DNA of 64,000 nt from Acanthopleura granulata (GCA_016165875.1 JABBOT010000016.1:10912063-10976062), one strand, 5' to 3'. Positions 1-14,351 are shown, counted from the first letter of the stretch. A program made the numbers and translations. The notes: generated by a model from the sequence alone, not told the origin.

Positions 1-3000
1 AATTGTAAATTTCTGGTGCCATTACATTTATGGTAAGTTCTATAGGTAAAACTGGAATAGAATATGTGAAAAAAAAAAAAAACAGAAGAAATCACAAATC
101 CGTAAAAACCACCAGTCAAATTATAAAATGTGCCCAACGATCAAGTAAAAGACCACCATCCCTATAAAAAAAGAAAATACCAGCAACAAAAAATCTCCGT
201 CCCACTACAAAAGTCTTGTTGTTGCTAAAAACCAAAACAGTATTTTGTCCGGTAAAAGGCCGCTCATTTATTTGATGGCTGTGTTTGGGTGTGTCAACAT
301 TATTATGACCTTATAATCTCCACAGACATAAGAAACCTCAATCCCATAACCCTGTGTCAACTTTGTGCATGGTCAGTTTATGATGTTCTGATGTGGTTGT
401 ACATGTAATACTAGCACATGGCCTAACAAGAATAATTAGCATGGTAAAACAGTACCTGCACATGTGTAAACTGTTTACACCAGTATGCGTTGCCTATGTA
501 CATCATCGATAACTGTCGATTATCTGCTTCTCTGGAAGCAGATAATCTCACTGCCATTATTACATGTAACTATCACAAGAGTTTATTCTGACAGTCTCAG
601 ATAAAACTCTGTGACAAAGATCACGACGATGATCAAATAATGAGCCCCAGTCTGTTCCGCCAGGCGTCTGGATCATTCTTGTGAGAAGACTTGTCAGTCT
701 AGTAACACCTTTACATGGGCTCACGTGCTGGCTGCGTGCTTATGATCAGATATCACTACACTGAGCTACAGCAGACTGAATCCATTCATAGAGACATGGC
801 TCAGCAAAAGCTAAGACATCCTACACCCACATGCTACAACGTGCCTTCAGTCTGCATTAGGTCAGTGTTCCTCTTTTGTTTTTGTAAATTTCTCTTTGTT
901 CATGTAACGTCTATTACACATAGTGAAATGTACATACAATATGAGCATAATCTAGAATTTTAATACACAAGGGATGTAACTTTTTTCTTGAAATTCCAAA
1001 ACTTGAGAGATTTACAATTACATATGTTTGTAGACAGCAGAATTCATGTGTTGTCATTTCAAGGACAATGTCAGAGCTTCAGATTTCATCAGTTAGAGTC
1101 ACATTTTCCTTTGTATTTCTACCTAGGTGATAATACCTGAATGGACTCAACAGTCAAAAACCAAACCCGCGAGCTCAATTGACTCCTAAGGTCATGTACT
1201 GTACTACGTACATGAATATATAAGCACTGAATGTACAGAACCATCAGAAAATTTACAGCATACTAATCTGCACGCGAAAATGAAGACCTGCCGTGACATG
1301 TACTGCAGATGAACTTCCCAATCCAGCCAGCAGAAGAAAGCAAAGTGACTGAACGTCTTACTTGAAGGCTTGAGACCACTGCTGATTACATGTAAGTGAA
1401 TTGTTGTAAACGTATTACCTGATCATCTTGTGGTGAAATGTGCCAGGTGACTCAGGTGTTTACAGGTAACAACAGAAGAGATCAAGCCCAGCTTAACATC
1501 TGACAAACAGCACAATACAGGTTTGCTCAGGTGTGATAATTTACGACAGGTCAGCGTGACAAATGACCAGTTACATGTCAATGTAACAATTACAAGTTAG
1601 CTGTGACTATTACAATAATCAGTTACAGGTAAGTGTAACAATTCCACCCCCAACAAAAACATTAATTGTCACATTAGAGTGGCTGATAGAGACATAATCA
1701 CAACAGGTGAGAATGGACCTCCAGCAATTAACAGGTGAACCAAGCCAGCTCACAGCATACCTGTTATGTCACAACGATTACCCAGGTAAATGGCTGGACC
1801 ACAAGTGGTCAACGGCTTACAAAGGCCAAGCTGAATCTGGTCACACTTCTTATAACAGAGATTTGTACTGAGGACAGGATGACTGGAAAGATTTGTATGT
1901 GTGAAAAAATACAACCACCTTGTGCATGCATTCAGCCACATGTAGGCAGTCAGAATGGACACTTCACTACATTTGAGGATGAAAACCTGGTCTGTGAGAA
2001 CTAATTTTATCCTCTAGGTTCACTGCAACTCAAAAAACAACTAGGATAGCAACATTAAATTTCCATACATACATGTACATGGACTCAAATAAAATATCTA
2101 GATCGAAATAAACCCACTGACCAGTTTGAACCCTGACAAGTGGATTCATACTCTCTCCAACACTACAGAGACTGCTACACGAACAGACTACTGACAAATG
2201 CTCTCAACAACAATCACTGCAATGAATGAATGAATGAATGATTAGGGCTTGTTTCAGCCATATCATGGCGACATTGAAATGATGTAACTTGATTACAGGC
2301 ATGTTAGGTCTACCATACCACATGTTAGAGCAACAATGACATAAACAGAAGACAATGCACATTGACAGAATACCAATGACAGACAGTTTAGTCTAACAGT
2401 ATGTCAGTATAACAACAAACTGGTACAGATAACACAGTATGCAGCTTACAGCATTTAAGAGCTGAGTCATAATAAAAATAATTGTACATGTACTTTGATA
2501 TAAAAATATACCTGTGCCTATGGCTCGAGAAGGTCCTGTCCAACAGGCAAACAGCAACAAGAGTTGATTACAGGTGTAACAGATCTTACAGTGACAGTGA
2601 TGTGATATCAGAGATCCTGTCAAAATACCGACCAGCATCAGACAATCTATGTACAGCTCCCTTGATGACTGAACCAAAGGTGTGCAATGCTCACAATGGC
2701 TGTGGCAAGACTGAGCAGTCTCAGAGGTATTGAGCTAGAGCAATGCATAGGTCTCTCATAAAAGTAATTCCAACCCCCCACCAGGGCCAGTAAGCAAGCA
2801 GAGCAGGTACCTGCCAGTACTCAAAATGCCACAAACCACTTGAAGACAGTGATACAATGGGCCTTTTTTCCCTCTACTGCACAAAGACACTCGCAAATGG
2901 GCCTCACAAAAGAGCAGGACCACTGCCAGCTTTCCCTCGTAGTCTGTCAAATCAAGACTGACCCCACCCCTCCTCTTCTCCCACCACTCTTCCCTCTGAT

Positions 3001-3339
3001 TCAAGAACAAACCTAATCAGCATAGTCAAAAGCGTGACTGGGTGACAAACACACCTTTACCTTAGCCAATTCTGCGGGTCGCTTAATGCAAATCTTACTT
3101 CTGTGTACACAGGTGGGCACTGGTCACACTAGCTACTACTTGACCAGCTAGGTTCTGCTGACCGTTACCAATTTCAACTCTCACCTGTGCATGTCCCCTC
3201 ATGTACATACATGTAAATGCTGTGGTTATTTTTATACACTTCCACTACAGCTAGAGAGTGTAAGTTCAAATGTTTAGTTTAAAGAGATCTAGCCATGATG
3301 GTGAATTTTGGGCAAAGAGTTTGAGTGGGTTAAGATCTT
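1..3339. other. Non-coding, CpG-poor segment
   Basis: No coding region is recognisable on either strand. A 600-base sample (2221-2820) holds only about 3 CpG dinucleotides, while TACATGTA-type octamers recur. A short (AATG)n run lies near 2218-2240. Sequence around 1420-1640 has loosely repeated GTTACAGGTAA / GTGTAACAATT words, but no clean period. It may be an intron of a minus-strand gene starting near 24 kb, which is inference only. Confidence 0.6.
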
Positions 3340-4140
3340 TATCTCTTTACATGGAATTAATTCCATCCCTTTGACTCCACGTCACGTTTATAGCCATACT
3401 GTGGGAAGGTCTGCCAGTAATCTGTGGATGGTCGTGGGTTCCCCCACCTCGTCCCCCTGACAGCCTCCAGTCTAGACGTACATGTACACCCTCACTGCAG
3501 AGAGCTGAGGCTTCAAATTCCTCAAGTTCAAATGGAAACTCTCTCCCTCGGAACACTGTAGGTGAGCGAGCAGATATTAATGTCACGTCAGATCTCAATG
3601 TACCAGCAGTCAGGGAGAGATTTCATTCAAGCCAATGTCGACCCGCCAGACCCGCCATTAACAGCTGGTTCAAAGGTCGAGGGAAATCGCAGAGAATCTC
3701 CCAATAATAACGAATAAAATGTGAGGTGAATTTGATTACCGGGCTTAGAGGCACGTTGTGTGTTTGCTTGTGGTGGCGCTCCATTGTCAAGCTCTCACAA
3801 AAGGCGAAAAATTTGAGGAGTCCCAGATATGAAAGGAGATTGACACCTACCATTGGGAGACTGCCATCACAGTAGCTTATTAGCTGGCTAAGGCTTTTGT
3901 CGGGGACACTATTGAGTTAATACTATTCCATTCCCATGACTGATGCCAAAAGCCTGCAGAGCCGATAGCTGTGCCATCATAAAGGCCCTATACAGGCCTC
4001 AATCAACGCGCACAACACAGACACACAGTATCAATTCCAATTCCATTGACTTTGCAAGCCTGGTGATTATTGTTAAATTTCCATTAAAAAAAGGCAGACA
4101 GATCAATGAGGGGAGAGAGTGGCTGAATTAATAAATAAAC
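3340..4140. promoter_or_regulatory. Candidate regulatory island (CpG-retaining)
   Basis: Within a CpG-depleted neighbourhood this stretch keeps many CpGs (for example around 3375-3400, 3445-3480, 3555-3605, 3635-3700 and 3735-3810). It contains no credible coding frame and no repeat family I recognise. It has dense AT-rich homeodomain-like and SOX-like words (AATAATAACGAATAAAA, CCATTGTC, GAATTAATAAATAAAC). Unmethylated enhancers in methylated gene bodies look like this. Function is inferred from composition only. Confidence 0.35.
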
Positions 4141-5002
4141 AGCTCCTGTGCCAACTGAACTCTTACATTATATGAGATTACGTCTGAAACAGTTTCGTAA
4201 ATTCATTCTTAACGCTGTCCTGCACTAAGAAAATTGAAAACAGCATTTCATTTCATTCTTGGCCCACAAAGAGGGTCCAGTGTGAAAAGGATCCTTTCTT
4301 GCCACTCGTCTTCTGTCCTCTATTTTATTGGGGAAGCACACTTTGATGTGTGTGTTAATATTCAGTCCCTAGCTCCTGAATAAGAAAAGGACGAAATACA
4401 ACACACCTTTCTTATAAAACAGACTTCAAAATGATAACAGGTGATGCCTTTATAGTCTTTCACAGCTACAATTTTAATGTGTCTAATCTGAACATAATTT
4501 TGTTATTCCTATGTCAACAACATTTTTTAATAAAATTTATGATTTTGAACTTTGTTGGCTTGCCTGCCGAAGCATGGCATCAACAGCGTCATAAAACAGC
4601 TTTAGAACGGTCAACATACCAATGAGATGATTTCACTGAACACTTTATAACTGGTTTCTTTTCTGCTCTTTTTAGCAGCACTGTAATTTACAGCTCTGAA
4701 TGACAGCATCCATTCAGTCTAAAACCCGCGCTCTTATATCTAAATGTGGAGTAACATGTACATGGTGATAAATTTGTTATCTTCATCACATCTACTGTAG
4801 TAATCTGAAATGTAACACGAGGTATATATCTTGAGATCATGAGGCTAACATGTTCTGTCAGACATGACACTGACCATTACTTATCCCCAGAGTAGAGCCT
4901 CATCCATTTGCACTTCCAGGACACCATGGCTACATTTCCTGGGCAACAACTATAACACATGCACACAGATATGTATATCAACATTTCTTCCATTAACCTG
5001 TG
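4141..5002. other. Non-coding segment
   Basis: No gene, recognised repeat or RNA seen. Base composition is like the rest of the left half (AT-rich and CpG-poor). Confidence 0.6.
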
Positions 5003-5016
5003 ATCTTACACATAGT

Positions 5017-5275
5017 TATTTGATTTGTGTTTTACGCCATACTCAAGAATATTTCATATATATGGCTGCCGCCCGCATTACAGTGATAGGAAAGCGGGCA
5101 GAGCCCTGGGGAAACCCATGATCATCCCCAGGTTAGTGGCAGACCTTCCCACATATGGCCGGGGAAAAAGCCAGCAGGAGCTGAGTTTGAACTCTGAGTG
5201 ACTGCATTTGTGGGAGAGACATCTGGGTCACTGCGCTGCGCTAATGCGCTAAACGACTGAGTAACAGAGGTCCCC
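5017..5275 (-). mobile_element. Full-length tRNA-derived SINE with 14-bp target-site duplication
   Basis: The element runs on the minus strand with its tRNA-like head at the right end. An A-box-like word (ACTCAGTCGTTTAGCGC, about 5246-5262) and a B-box-like word (AGTTCAAACTC, 5183-5193) lie in the head. The conserved body (GGTCTGCCACTAACC type) and the tail region GGCGTAAAACACAAATCAAATA follow towards the left. Perfect 14-base direct repeats ATCTTACACATAGT flank it (5003-5016 and 5276-5289), the signature of LINE-assisted retroposition. At least ten more fragments in the window share this body or tail. Confidence 0.88.
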
Positions 5276-5401
5276 ATCTTACACATAGTGCATACATGTG
5301 CATATAGCACAGTGTACATGTATATGATACTCACATATCGTATGTACAATTACATGTGACTCCACTGCATCACTTTTAGCGCATGTCTGTATATTTAAGT
5401 A

Positions 5402-5440
5402 TGCTTGGGTTTTACGTCTTACTCAACAATTTTTCAGTTT
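5402..5440 (-). mobile_element. SINE tail fragment
   Basis: A short stretch (GGGTTTTACGTCTTACTCAA and onward) matches the 3' tail of the SINE 130 bases to its left, in the same orientation. No head or flanking duplication is visible. Confidence 0.45.
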
Positions 5441-8400
5441 TTTGCTGACAGGGAGTCCTTATATAGAATGCATATGTAGTGTACATAAAATACATTCTAC
5501 AAGAACTCCCCATATAATACTGTGTCTTCTTGTGGCAGCGAGTCCATGTCACCAAAGTGCACCAGCCACTGGAACATCATGGTGAACACATCAGACATGA
5601 CATCCCACCCAGTCACATCATACTGATACTGGGCTGACCAGTCCTGTTTCCTTGCTCTAACCTCTCAGTGTTGAGTTTCAAGTGAGGTAGCAACAAATAC
5701 CATTTCTGAAGTCTTTGGTATAACCTGACGTGGGACCTACTGGTCTTATTATATTATTATATAACTTGGGCACAGATTTTTGCAATCAAATTAAAAACAT
5801 TTTTAATATTAATTTCTTATCGCTTTCTTAAAGTTTGTGTCAGCTTAAATGGAGCATACGTTTAGGCATCCATTTTTGATGTACATGTAGGTATTAAAAA
5901 AATTGGCTACATCTGATTATCCACTGATTTCACCAAAGTGCTATTTAGAATTAAGGGGCAACTTCCACATTTGACTTATGACCTAAAAGTTGTGAAGGAA
6001 ATATATATTACAGTGCGTTATACTTGACAAGTTTGTTACTACAGGTTTCATACATGTATATTAGCTGTATGCAATACATGTATGATTTAGGAGATCCAAC
6101 AGCCAGTATTTTCCTGATATTTAAAATTTTTGTTTCAGTTTTTACACTTAGATCAATCTCATTCTATGTATAAGCACTTCATGTCATGAAAACTTGGAAA
6201 CAAGTTGTAATCGACTTTCGTGACAGCAGCCACAGGATATTGCAAGCAGGGATATCTCATTGTGCTCTTGTTAATGAACTGGTTTCAAAAGCTATGTTAT
6301 CCTTTTAGCTTCCATATGTACATATGTCCACAGGGTACCTGATGAAGTTTTAGGTAGGAATACATCAGTAGATCTACTCTTGTAAGTGTCACAAGCTACA
6401 CACTAATCGATCGAATGCACAAAGACTGGTCTTCCTGTCAATTATTACACCTAAATGTCCTGTGCTTGTGGAGTATCATGGTCCTTGTGAGATTTTGCAT
6501 ATGTCTAATTCTGTGTTTAGCACTGACAAGGATTCTCTATTATACGAAATGATTAATGGTAATAAATATTAGAAGAATGTTATTCTCATTGCTTCTATTC
6601 ACTGTAATGTCCCTCACTGCTACAGTAAGATCTGTCATATTCATTTACAATGCTAAAAGACCAGTACATGTGCAGCCTTCATGCACATCAACGACCTGAC
6701 ACCCATGATTTGGAGACCTAAAACAAATCCACAGTTATGTTCACAAGGCTGATCCCCTGCTCTACAGCCCCAAAGCCAACCTGTATTACCTCTGCTGAAA
6801 ATGAGCATGTGGTCCAACCACCTATCACCCCTGTGACCTCCAGAACAATGAAATGGCCCAAACACAAAGTCACTGGCGCCAAGGCTGGCCCTGTCTATTG
6901 GCTGCACCATAGACAGCTGAATTTTTTAGGCTCTCCTGTGTCAATTGGTGTTTGTGTTAGAGCTAAACAGGCACAGACAAACACACATGAGCCAGGTATT
7001 CTGAGGCTACAGCTGGGCTCAACCAGTGATAGGAAGCATGGGGACCAGGTACAGACTAACAGCATAAACCCTTATTGAGTAGGAACAAGATGTGCCACAG
7101 GATATAAAAGCACTTGTAAAAAATCATGAACTGGTTGGGTGTACTGGTTCATGTACAAGAAAGAAATGCACAATGTGGTATGCATAAGTTACAATTCAGA
7201 TGTATGGCTCAGTTAACAACAACTTCTTGAAAGAAAAGTTGGAGTGAAACACATGTAAGGACAAGTCGTGCTCTTGATCGAAATATGCAGGTTATGAGAT
7301 TGACCGACTTGTATCGTGCATCTATGGACTCAAGGTGTTATTTTAAAATTCTGACATTATAGGTATAACTTATGAGTTTTTTTGTGATAGCTGTATAGGG
7401 CAATAAGCGTAAACAGTGCTTGTCAATAGTTTATTTAGTCCTAGATCACACAACTGGAAAACACCACACACCATTTTGGCGTCATCTCTAACACATGCCC
7501 TGTGCACTATGTTACATGGCAAAAACCAATATTTATTTTTAGGGATTGTCGAGGCAACTTTGTATCAAAAGAACGGCTCTCTTAACTGTGACGTTACAAC
7601 TGCAGCCCACACCATAAGGCGCAACAATCAAGTGAGGTCAGTGACATACAAAATCAAACACTCAAATGGTTGGGTGGTTATGCTGAAGCACATTCAGTGA
7701 GCAGCAGAGCTCTACCACAGGGAACTCCATATGAATGAGGAACATGCTGAAGCCCTATTACAAAAGTGTTAAGATTCTCATGATGGGCTCATCCAAGTTT
7801 TAGTGAAGTATTGTAATATGTAATGACAAGTTGTTCCACTCCTGCTCACACTGACAGTCTGGAGTGGCAGATAAAGGGTGCATTGCCAACAAGAAGCTGG
7901 GCAAAATATGTGGAGTGAGGGCCTTTATCAGCTGATGGCTTGATAAGCACATGTACCTACATATTTGCATACTGTAGCAAAAGTTCATCTAGATGTTGCC
8001 TAGAAACTATGTAACATGCACTTGGGGGAAATGAACTTACTGCTGTGCTGGAATCTTGTCCTTCCTTAATATAAACAAACAAAATGCTCCAGGAATGTGC
8101 TTATGTTTTTTTTTTTCTTGTGACAAGACAGGTTCATTGCTTGTGAACAACATGACAAAACTGTGAGAAAACAATTCTAAATGAAAGGGGTTGAAAACAG
8201 AGTCTCATAGCTGTACAAACAGGCTAATCTGTTACCAGGTATCATACACCGCACTTTAGACTAACCACCATGTTAATACATGAACCAAACTTTTGACATT
8301 TTGTAATGTTTGCAAGACCAAAAACAATTACCTTAAAATGATGCACTTCATGAAGTCCAAAGTCCAAAATCTCACATATGTACAAATTTTACTAAGATAC

Positions 8401-11400
8401 ACAAAGAGTACAAAAACAGGAAAGTCTTTCCCACAAGGTCACACCCCTGTATGTTACTCAAAATAATAAACTGTTTTAAGGTACATTCACAATTATAATC
8501 AGGACAATCATCCCAATGACTGACCAGCCGTCACTGTCAATCAAAACAACCTGACCACCCACAGCTGGCAGTCATAATACTACCAGTAAATCTGCCTAAT
8601 AGCATCCCTTTTACCTGACAAGTAACTTGTCCAGCAAACAACTTTGGTGGGTGTGATTATATTATAGGTAGATGCTGGGTTACAAGGTTTGAAAACTTAG
8701 CTCAAAACAAAACAAAGCAAACAACCCAGTAATCTCTTAATTGGTTAGACCATCAATGATGTTTGAAGCCCCACAACAAGAAATTCTGAAACACCTTCCT
8801 ACACAGATCAGCTTAGGACTGGCAGTTCATTCACAAGTTAGAAGAAATGCCTAGGACATTACGTTAAGAGAGACAGTGTTATCTCTGCTGCTCTAAGTGG
8901 CAGATCAGTGGTGGTAGTTGGGCTGCAGACTGGCTGGCTCCCTCCTGTCACATGTGGGCTGCCTTATCAGCTGTAGTCATCAGGGAATCTGTCTGTCAGG
9001 CCTACAACCAGCAGCTGGACAGCAGACATGGGGTAACACAGGTCTTTTACCCCTTCTGTAAGACCCTGCTTAAGGGAGGGAGGGGGACTAATGGCTTCTG
9101 TCAGAGGAACATCAATTACAAGGTTCAGGTCCCAGGTTCAAATCCAGCACAAGTTTGTCATGTATAAGGCCCTAAGTCAGGCCTTCGTTTTTGTTTCTGA
9201 GCAGGAGTAGTTATCAAACCCCTTGTAAAAGACCGGGAGTGTGATTTGTACACCTAGAATAATACTTCTTAGACTCATCATTAAGTCAGGTGTGTGTGTT
9301 ATTAGCACCCCTGGATTTTGTTTCAGGCATGCCCTAGGGGTGGGAGTGTGATAGCACACCTCTTATACTAAGGCCGTTATAAAGTCATTATATTAAAATA
9401 CCTTTATAAGCATGACCGATCCTTCCAAAAATGCACCCTCTCCTAAATGCTTTATTGTGATTTTCATAGAATTTTATATTTTCTCATAATGTTAATTATT
9501 TTTTAAAATAGCTATCTTTATCATTAGCCAGATAAAAACAATAAAAATAATTTCCTACTGACCTACCATATTTCTTCTGATAGGGTTTATGTGCTCTGTC
9601 AAACAAAGAAATTTTAAATGATGGTTTGACTGGTTTCCTGCTATGAACCTGACCACTGTCCTACTGTATATTAGATTAAGTGAAATATTCAAGAGCCTGC
9701 TATTTTGGTTTTCATTTACAAAGTGGCTATGTAAGACTTTTTTGTTTTTGATTTTCTTTTTTTTCTGGGCTTGGTAATGATACTCATACATGCCTGAAAT
9801 TCAGCCTGTACCTCAAGCATGTGGCCTTATGGAATGTCACAATTATTCCTCCTCCATCAAGTACCTGTCACAAACATAGAACACATGATGTATGTGGGCA
9901 CCACATACTGGTTCATGTACACAGGCACGACTTCCTCGCAATGGCAATGCTACAGTGCACATGTACCGAACATGTTTGAACAACAAGGAACAGGTGAAAA
10001 GATACAAAAATTAACCTCCACCTCTAGTAATCTTCTGTTAGACAGCCTGGTAAGGTCAAGATGCATCACATAATGTACATGTAAGCAAGGTAAGCAAGGT
10101 GTGGGCAGTTAAGAAAATTACTAAGACGCATTTACACAAGTATCAACGGCAAAATATGGACCACTCTTAACCATTTTAAACTGGGATACTGCATGTTTGA
10201 GGGGGCTGAAGGGGGTAGTATGTGTGTGTGTTGGGGAGGGGGCTGTATGGTGAAGGGCTTGTTGATTAATGATCCAAATAATCACAAGGGACATGGCCTG
10301 TGGATGAGGATCTGATGTGAACCCAGTACATGTAGTTGGGAGGCTGGGGTGGAGTAGCTGGAATGAACCATACCACAGTGATGTTGTTTTAGTGGGTATC
10401 AAGTCAGAAACACTAGGCCTGGAGAGGGGCAATAGACTAGTACCATTGTCAGTCAGGAAGCATCAGATAGGCTAATTTCCACTGATGAGCTACAGTATAC
10501 AAAAGTGAGCAGTGTTGTTAAACTTCGGATGAAAAACAACATTCATGAATGAAATGATGTGCACCATATTTTAATCTCTATCCCCTAACCAAAAAATATA
10601 TGCTGTATACCATTATACCCTTGGATGGCACACATACTTTTTACACATGTAAGTGATATCTGTCATAGCAAACAGAAAATAGTTTGTCAGCTGGGTTAGG
10701 GGGTCAGGTTAATATTTTCAAACATAAGAGATTTTATATACAATGGCCATTTTCAATGAACTTATCACGCCTTCTGAGTATCACTATTGTTTATTTTCAT
10801 AATCACAACTTGATTACACTGACCATATGATAATAAGGAAGTGACCAAACAATAATAAGGAAGTGGCAATCTTGTTATAATATTTCCAAATACTCTAATT
10901 TTATCAGTCATCAAGTCACTACCCTGTGTAAATGTCAATAAAGAACAATGTAAGGAGGATAGCATGAGCATCAGTCCATTGTTTTCAGTCTATTGCTTTA
11001 ACATACATACATGTATTCCAGGTTGCAGCCACAGACTGATACTCAGGCTGGTTATGCAGGGGTCAGGGTGTTTCTAGATCTTCACAATTATGACCTCGAC
11101 AAAATTGTGGTCCTCCAGTAATATATAAATGCCAGAAATATATTAGATTATATTAATACTATTATTTACAAAATAAAAAGTGGATAAATTAGAAGACACA
11201 AAAATTTTTGAGAATTTGTGAGGACCTGTGGTATTCTGTGGCACTCTTAGCCAGCAATCAAATAAATAAATTTCTTTCAGGTAATCATTTATATTTTGAG
11301 CTCTTAATAACAACATTTTGCCCCCTGGTAGTGGAGTGTTCTGCTAATGGGCAACTGACATGCCACATGGAAGGGCCCAGATTGCAGCAAAACACATAGT

Positions 11401-14164
11401 TTCCTGCTGTGATGCTGCAGTGCTTGTGTGCTACCTACGTGTCTTATGAGCATCCATGCACCCAGAATCCAGGAATACAAAAGGTTGCATAGCTTTGGGC
11501 CCCTTTGTTAAAAAGGGGTAGGAGTTTTGGTCAGAATTTTTACAGAGGTCTAGGCAGCTGATCTACATGTACACACACACACACACACACACACTGCATG
11601 CACAATATACAGTTAGGGTGCCAAGGTTCCTCCAGTCAATGGTTTTCCCAGTTGCTGTGAGTAAGCCCCTGACTTGTATCCCACATGTTGGTCCAGGGGA
11701 ACATGTGACAGTTCTCTGACTGGTGGAATAATACAGGACAGCAATCAAGCCCCGGTCCCAGGGCCAGAATGGCTACAAAACCTGGGTAAAGAAAACAAAA
11801 CCTCCAGATTTGCCAGACAGTTAGGGGCTCAGGTGAAGACTGGCTCAGTCACAACAGCCATACTGGTGGCATTCTAGCCAGCTCAAGCCATTAAAAAACA
11901 CGACAGTTCTGGAAGCAACAGGATGAGGGAGGTGTGGATTGCAAAGTGTACTGAGACTCTGTTTTAGTTATCCAGAGTGGTTTCTACCAAAACACTCAAA
12001 AACACTAGGAAACACTAGGATGCGTCCACAAAGGTAATTTTCACACAGTTAAAGTCAACTTTTAAAATATAAACTGGTGATTAAATTTAGGACACTGATT
12101 TCAAAAAGCTACAATCGTGATGATGTGACGCATGTAATACAATGTTATAAAAAAAAAAATCACAATATCTGAGTTCATTACAAATCCCGACAGATTTGTG
12201 GAGTTCTGTCAGGAGTTCAAATAAGATGGCTCTATCATAACATACATGAAGCTTTCAATAAATGTTCACTTTTTTCCTTACAATAACAATGTCTCAAACA
12301 CACATTCCCAAATAAGATTTCAGCTTCAGTCCTCACTAGCTTTGAGGAATCAGCTACGACACATAGACGATACATGTATATCAACATATTGGTGGATGCT
12401 CATACACAGCACCATCTATTCTAACTTAATCCTGCACAAAATCATTGCTCAGATGTCCTCCATCAAACAGTCAATTTTGGGAATCTTAATGACCTGTACA
12501 GCCATGGTGACAGGTCAATCCCCTCAACCCTCCCATAGTGCTACGAGTATGTACACTTTATGCAGTTGTACATGTTGGTTTGGCGAACTCTCACTCCAGA
12601 GGTATCAATGACAGACATCTTCTTTGAAGACCTAAATCAGTTGGGTCCAGCAAATCAGGAGAGATCCTGAGATCAGCTTGAGTAGATGTGTTTACAAGAA
12701 GAAATCAACAATTGCAGACATGAGGATTTCATGTGATGAGTGAAAGCTGAGGCACACATCCACAATGTACATGTAAATTAGGGAAACTGTCCTTATCCTT
12801 GCTGTTCTTGTTACTTGAACATCTTCACCTACATGGGGATCAATATTTTCACTCCTGAATTTGTAATCTGATGAAAACCTATAGACCTTATGATTCTGTT
12901 ATATGATGATCCCTACCCAAAGTGTTCAAGTATTCAAACATTAACTAATACTTGTATCTTTTCTTCCTTTTTTCGTATGATAAAGTAGAAAGGACAGTGT
13001 GATCCAGTAGCAAAATCTGGACGCTACTCCTTTAACAATGATGTCTACATGTAGTTCGCACTCCAATTCCTCAACTTTTTGCATCTGAAAGAGTCACTCT
13101 GAGCGCCATGTGATTTATGCACTTTTTAGAGTTCATTTTGGAGACAAAAACGCATTGGTCTGACTGGCCAATTTCAGAGCTTTACAAAGCGTATAAATTT
13201 TATCAATCTACACAAAATAATGTCCTTACAATATGCTTGAATAAACATCTTGCAAACATGCAAAAAGATTAAAGAATGACAGTACATGTACACATGGGCC
13301 CTATAATCAGCTCAGATCAGGCCTGGGTGTAACCACTCAATGTACATGTATAACAAGATAATTACTGTCTTCGTTTATTTATCCATGCATTTTTCAGACA
13401 TTTCATTTCCAACTGTTCTTCACACATCTACCCCTGTAGGCCTTCTTGATGTTTAGACACTGTTGATGAATTTTGGGAAGAGGGAAAAAATACTGTCACA
13501 CTGTCAAAGTGTCAGGACTGGATTAGCTAACATGTGTAACATAAGAAGTTGAATGAGTTTTCAGAAGCTTTTTCTTCCCTGAGCTGATATTTGTTGATGG
13601 GTTAGAAGTGTTTCTGCACATTTTACAGTCCTGCAAAAACTATTATGGTACATATGTCAGCCTTACTGTAAAGCACTCAATGGTGTCCACAAAAAAAAAA
13701 AAGAAAAAAAATGGAAAGAGGTGGGAAATCTTGTTTTCACAGTAAATCTTTCCCATAAATTTGATATAACATTGATTCAGTTCAGAAAGAGAGTTTGTGG
13801 TCCTAAGGTGAAAATAAGGTTTTCTACCCTATTTTTAAAAAAATCTTTGGGCACAGTTGCTCACACTTTGTATGTGATTTGCATCACATTACATCTATTT
13901 CTTATTACATTCCGCTGATGTTCAATGGCCCTTATTTTATGTTTTGATTTTGATGTTTTGATTTTTACGTTGACTTCTAGTCGACAAGGTTGAGGGTTAG
14001 AAATTAATGACCCTGAAACAGCAGTGCTGTTCTCATCTTTCTTCATGCCTGACTTATACTAGTTATCATCTTAATATTCAAAGCTGTATCTAGGCGACTG
14101 TTAGATAAATTGTACAACAAAATACATAACTTGTTTAAGTGACATTTAGAAGTTCGGATGGAAG
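5441..14164. other. Long non-coding, CpG-poor segment
   Basis: No exon, RNA gene or autonomous element can be supported. The segment is AT-rich, with about 3 CpGs in the sampled 600 bases 10021-10620 and many TACATGTA octamers. Short open frames on both strands (113 codons or fewer near 6737-7078, 121 or fewer near 12246-12611) have no recognisable domain and look like chance. Around 9170-9360 the phrase GGGAGTGTGAT recurs twice near a GGTTCAAATCC box (about 9134), possibly an old SINE remnant. Confidence 0.6.
11571..11594. repeat. (AC)n microsatellite
   Basis: Twelve uninterrupted AC dinucleotides follow a TACATGTA octamer. Confidence 0.95.
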
Positions 14165-14351
14165 TACACTGGCACATGTCTTTCTTATGGATATACAACT
14201 TCTTGGTTTATTATCACGATGTTTCGATGTAGAACTTTATTATCACGACGTTTCGATGTAGAACTTGATAACCATGTTAGTATCTACATCGAAACGTCGT
14301 GATAATAAACCAAGAAGTTGTATATCCATAAGAAAGACACGTTCCAGTGAA
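14165..14351. repeat. Long inverted repeat (hairpin) with internal tandem duplication
   Basis: Arms of about 69 bases (14165-14233 and 14283-14351) are near-perfect reverse complements, with differences mostly at the outer ends. The left arm is followed by a second copy of its inner 30 bases (about 14236-14265), so the right arm can pair with either copy. The second copy matches it better. The phrase CGAAACGTCGTGATAATAAA lies at the inner right arm. It resembles the ends of Penelope-like elements and related hammerhead-bearing repeats, but that family call is tentative. Confidence 0.85.

Noticed and set aside
9080..9170. tRNA gene around GGTTCAAATCC
   Set aside because: No acceptor-stem pairing or A box visible.
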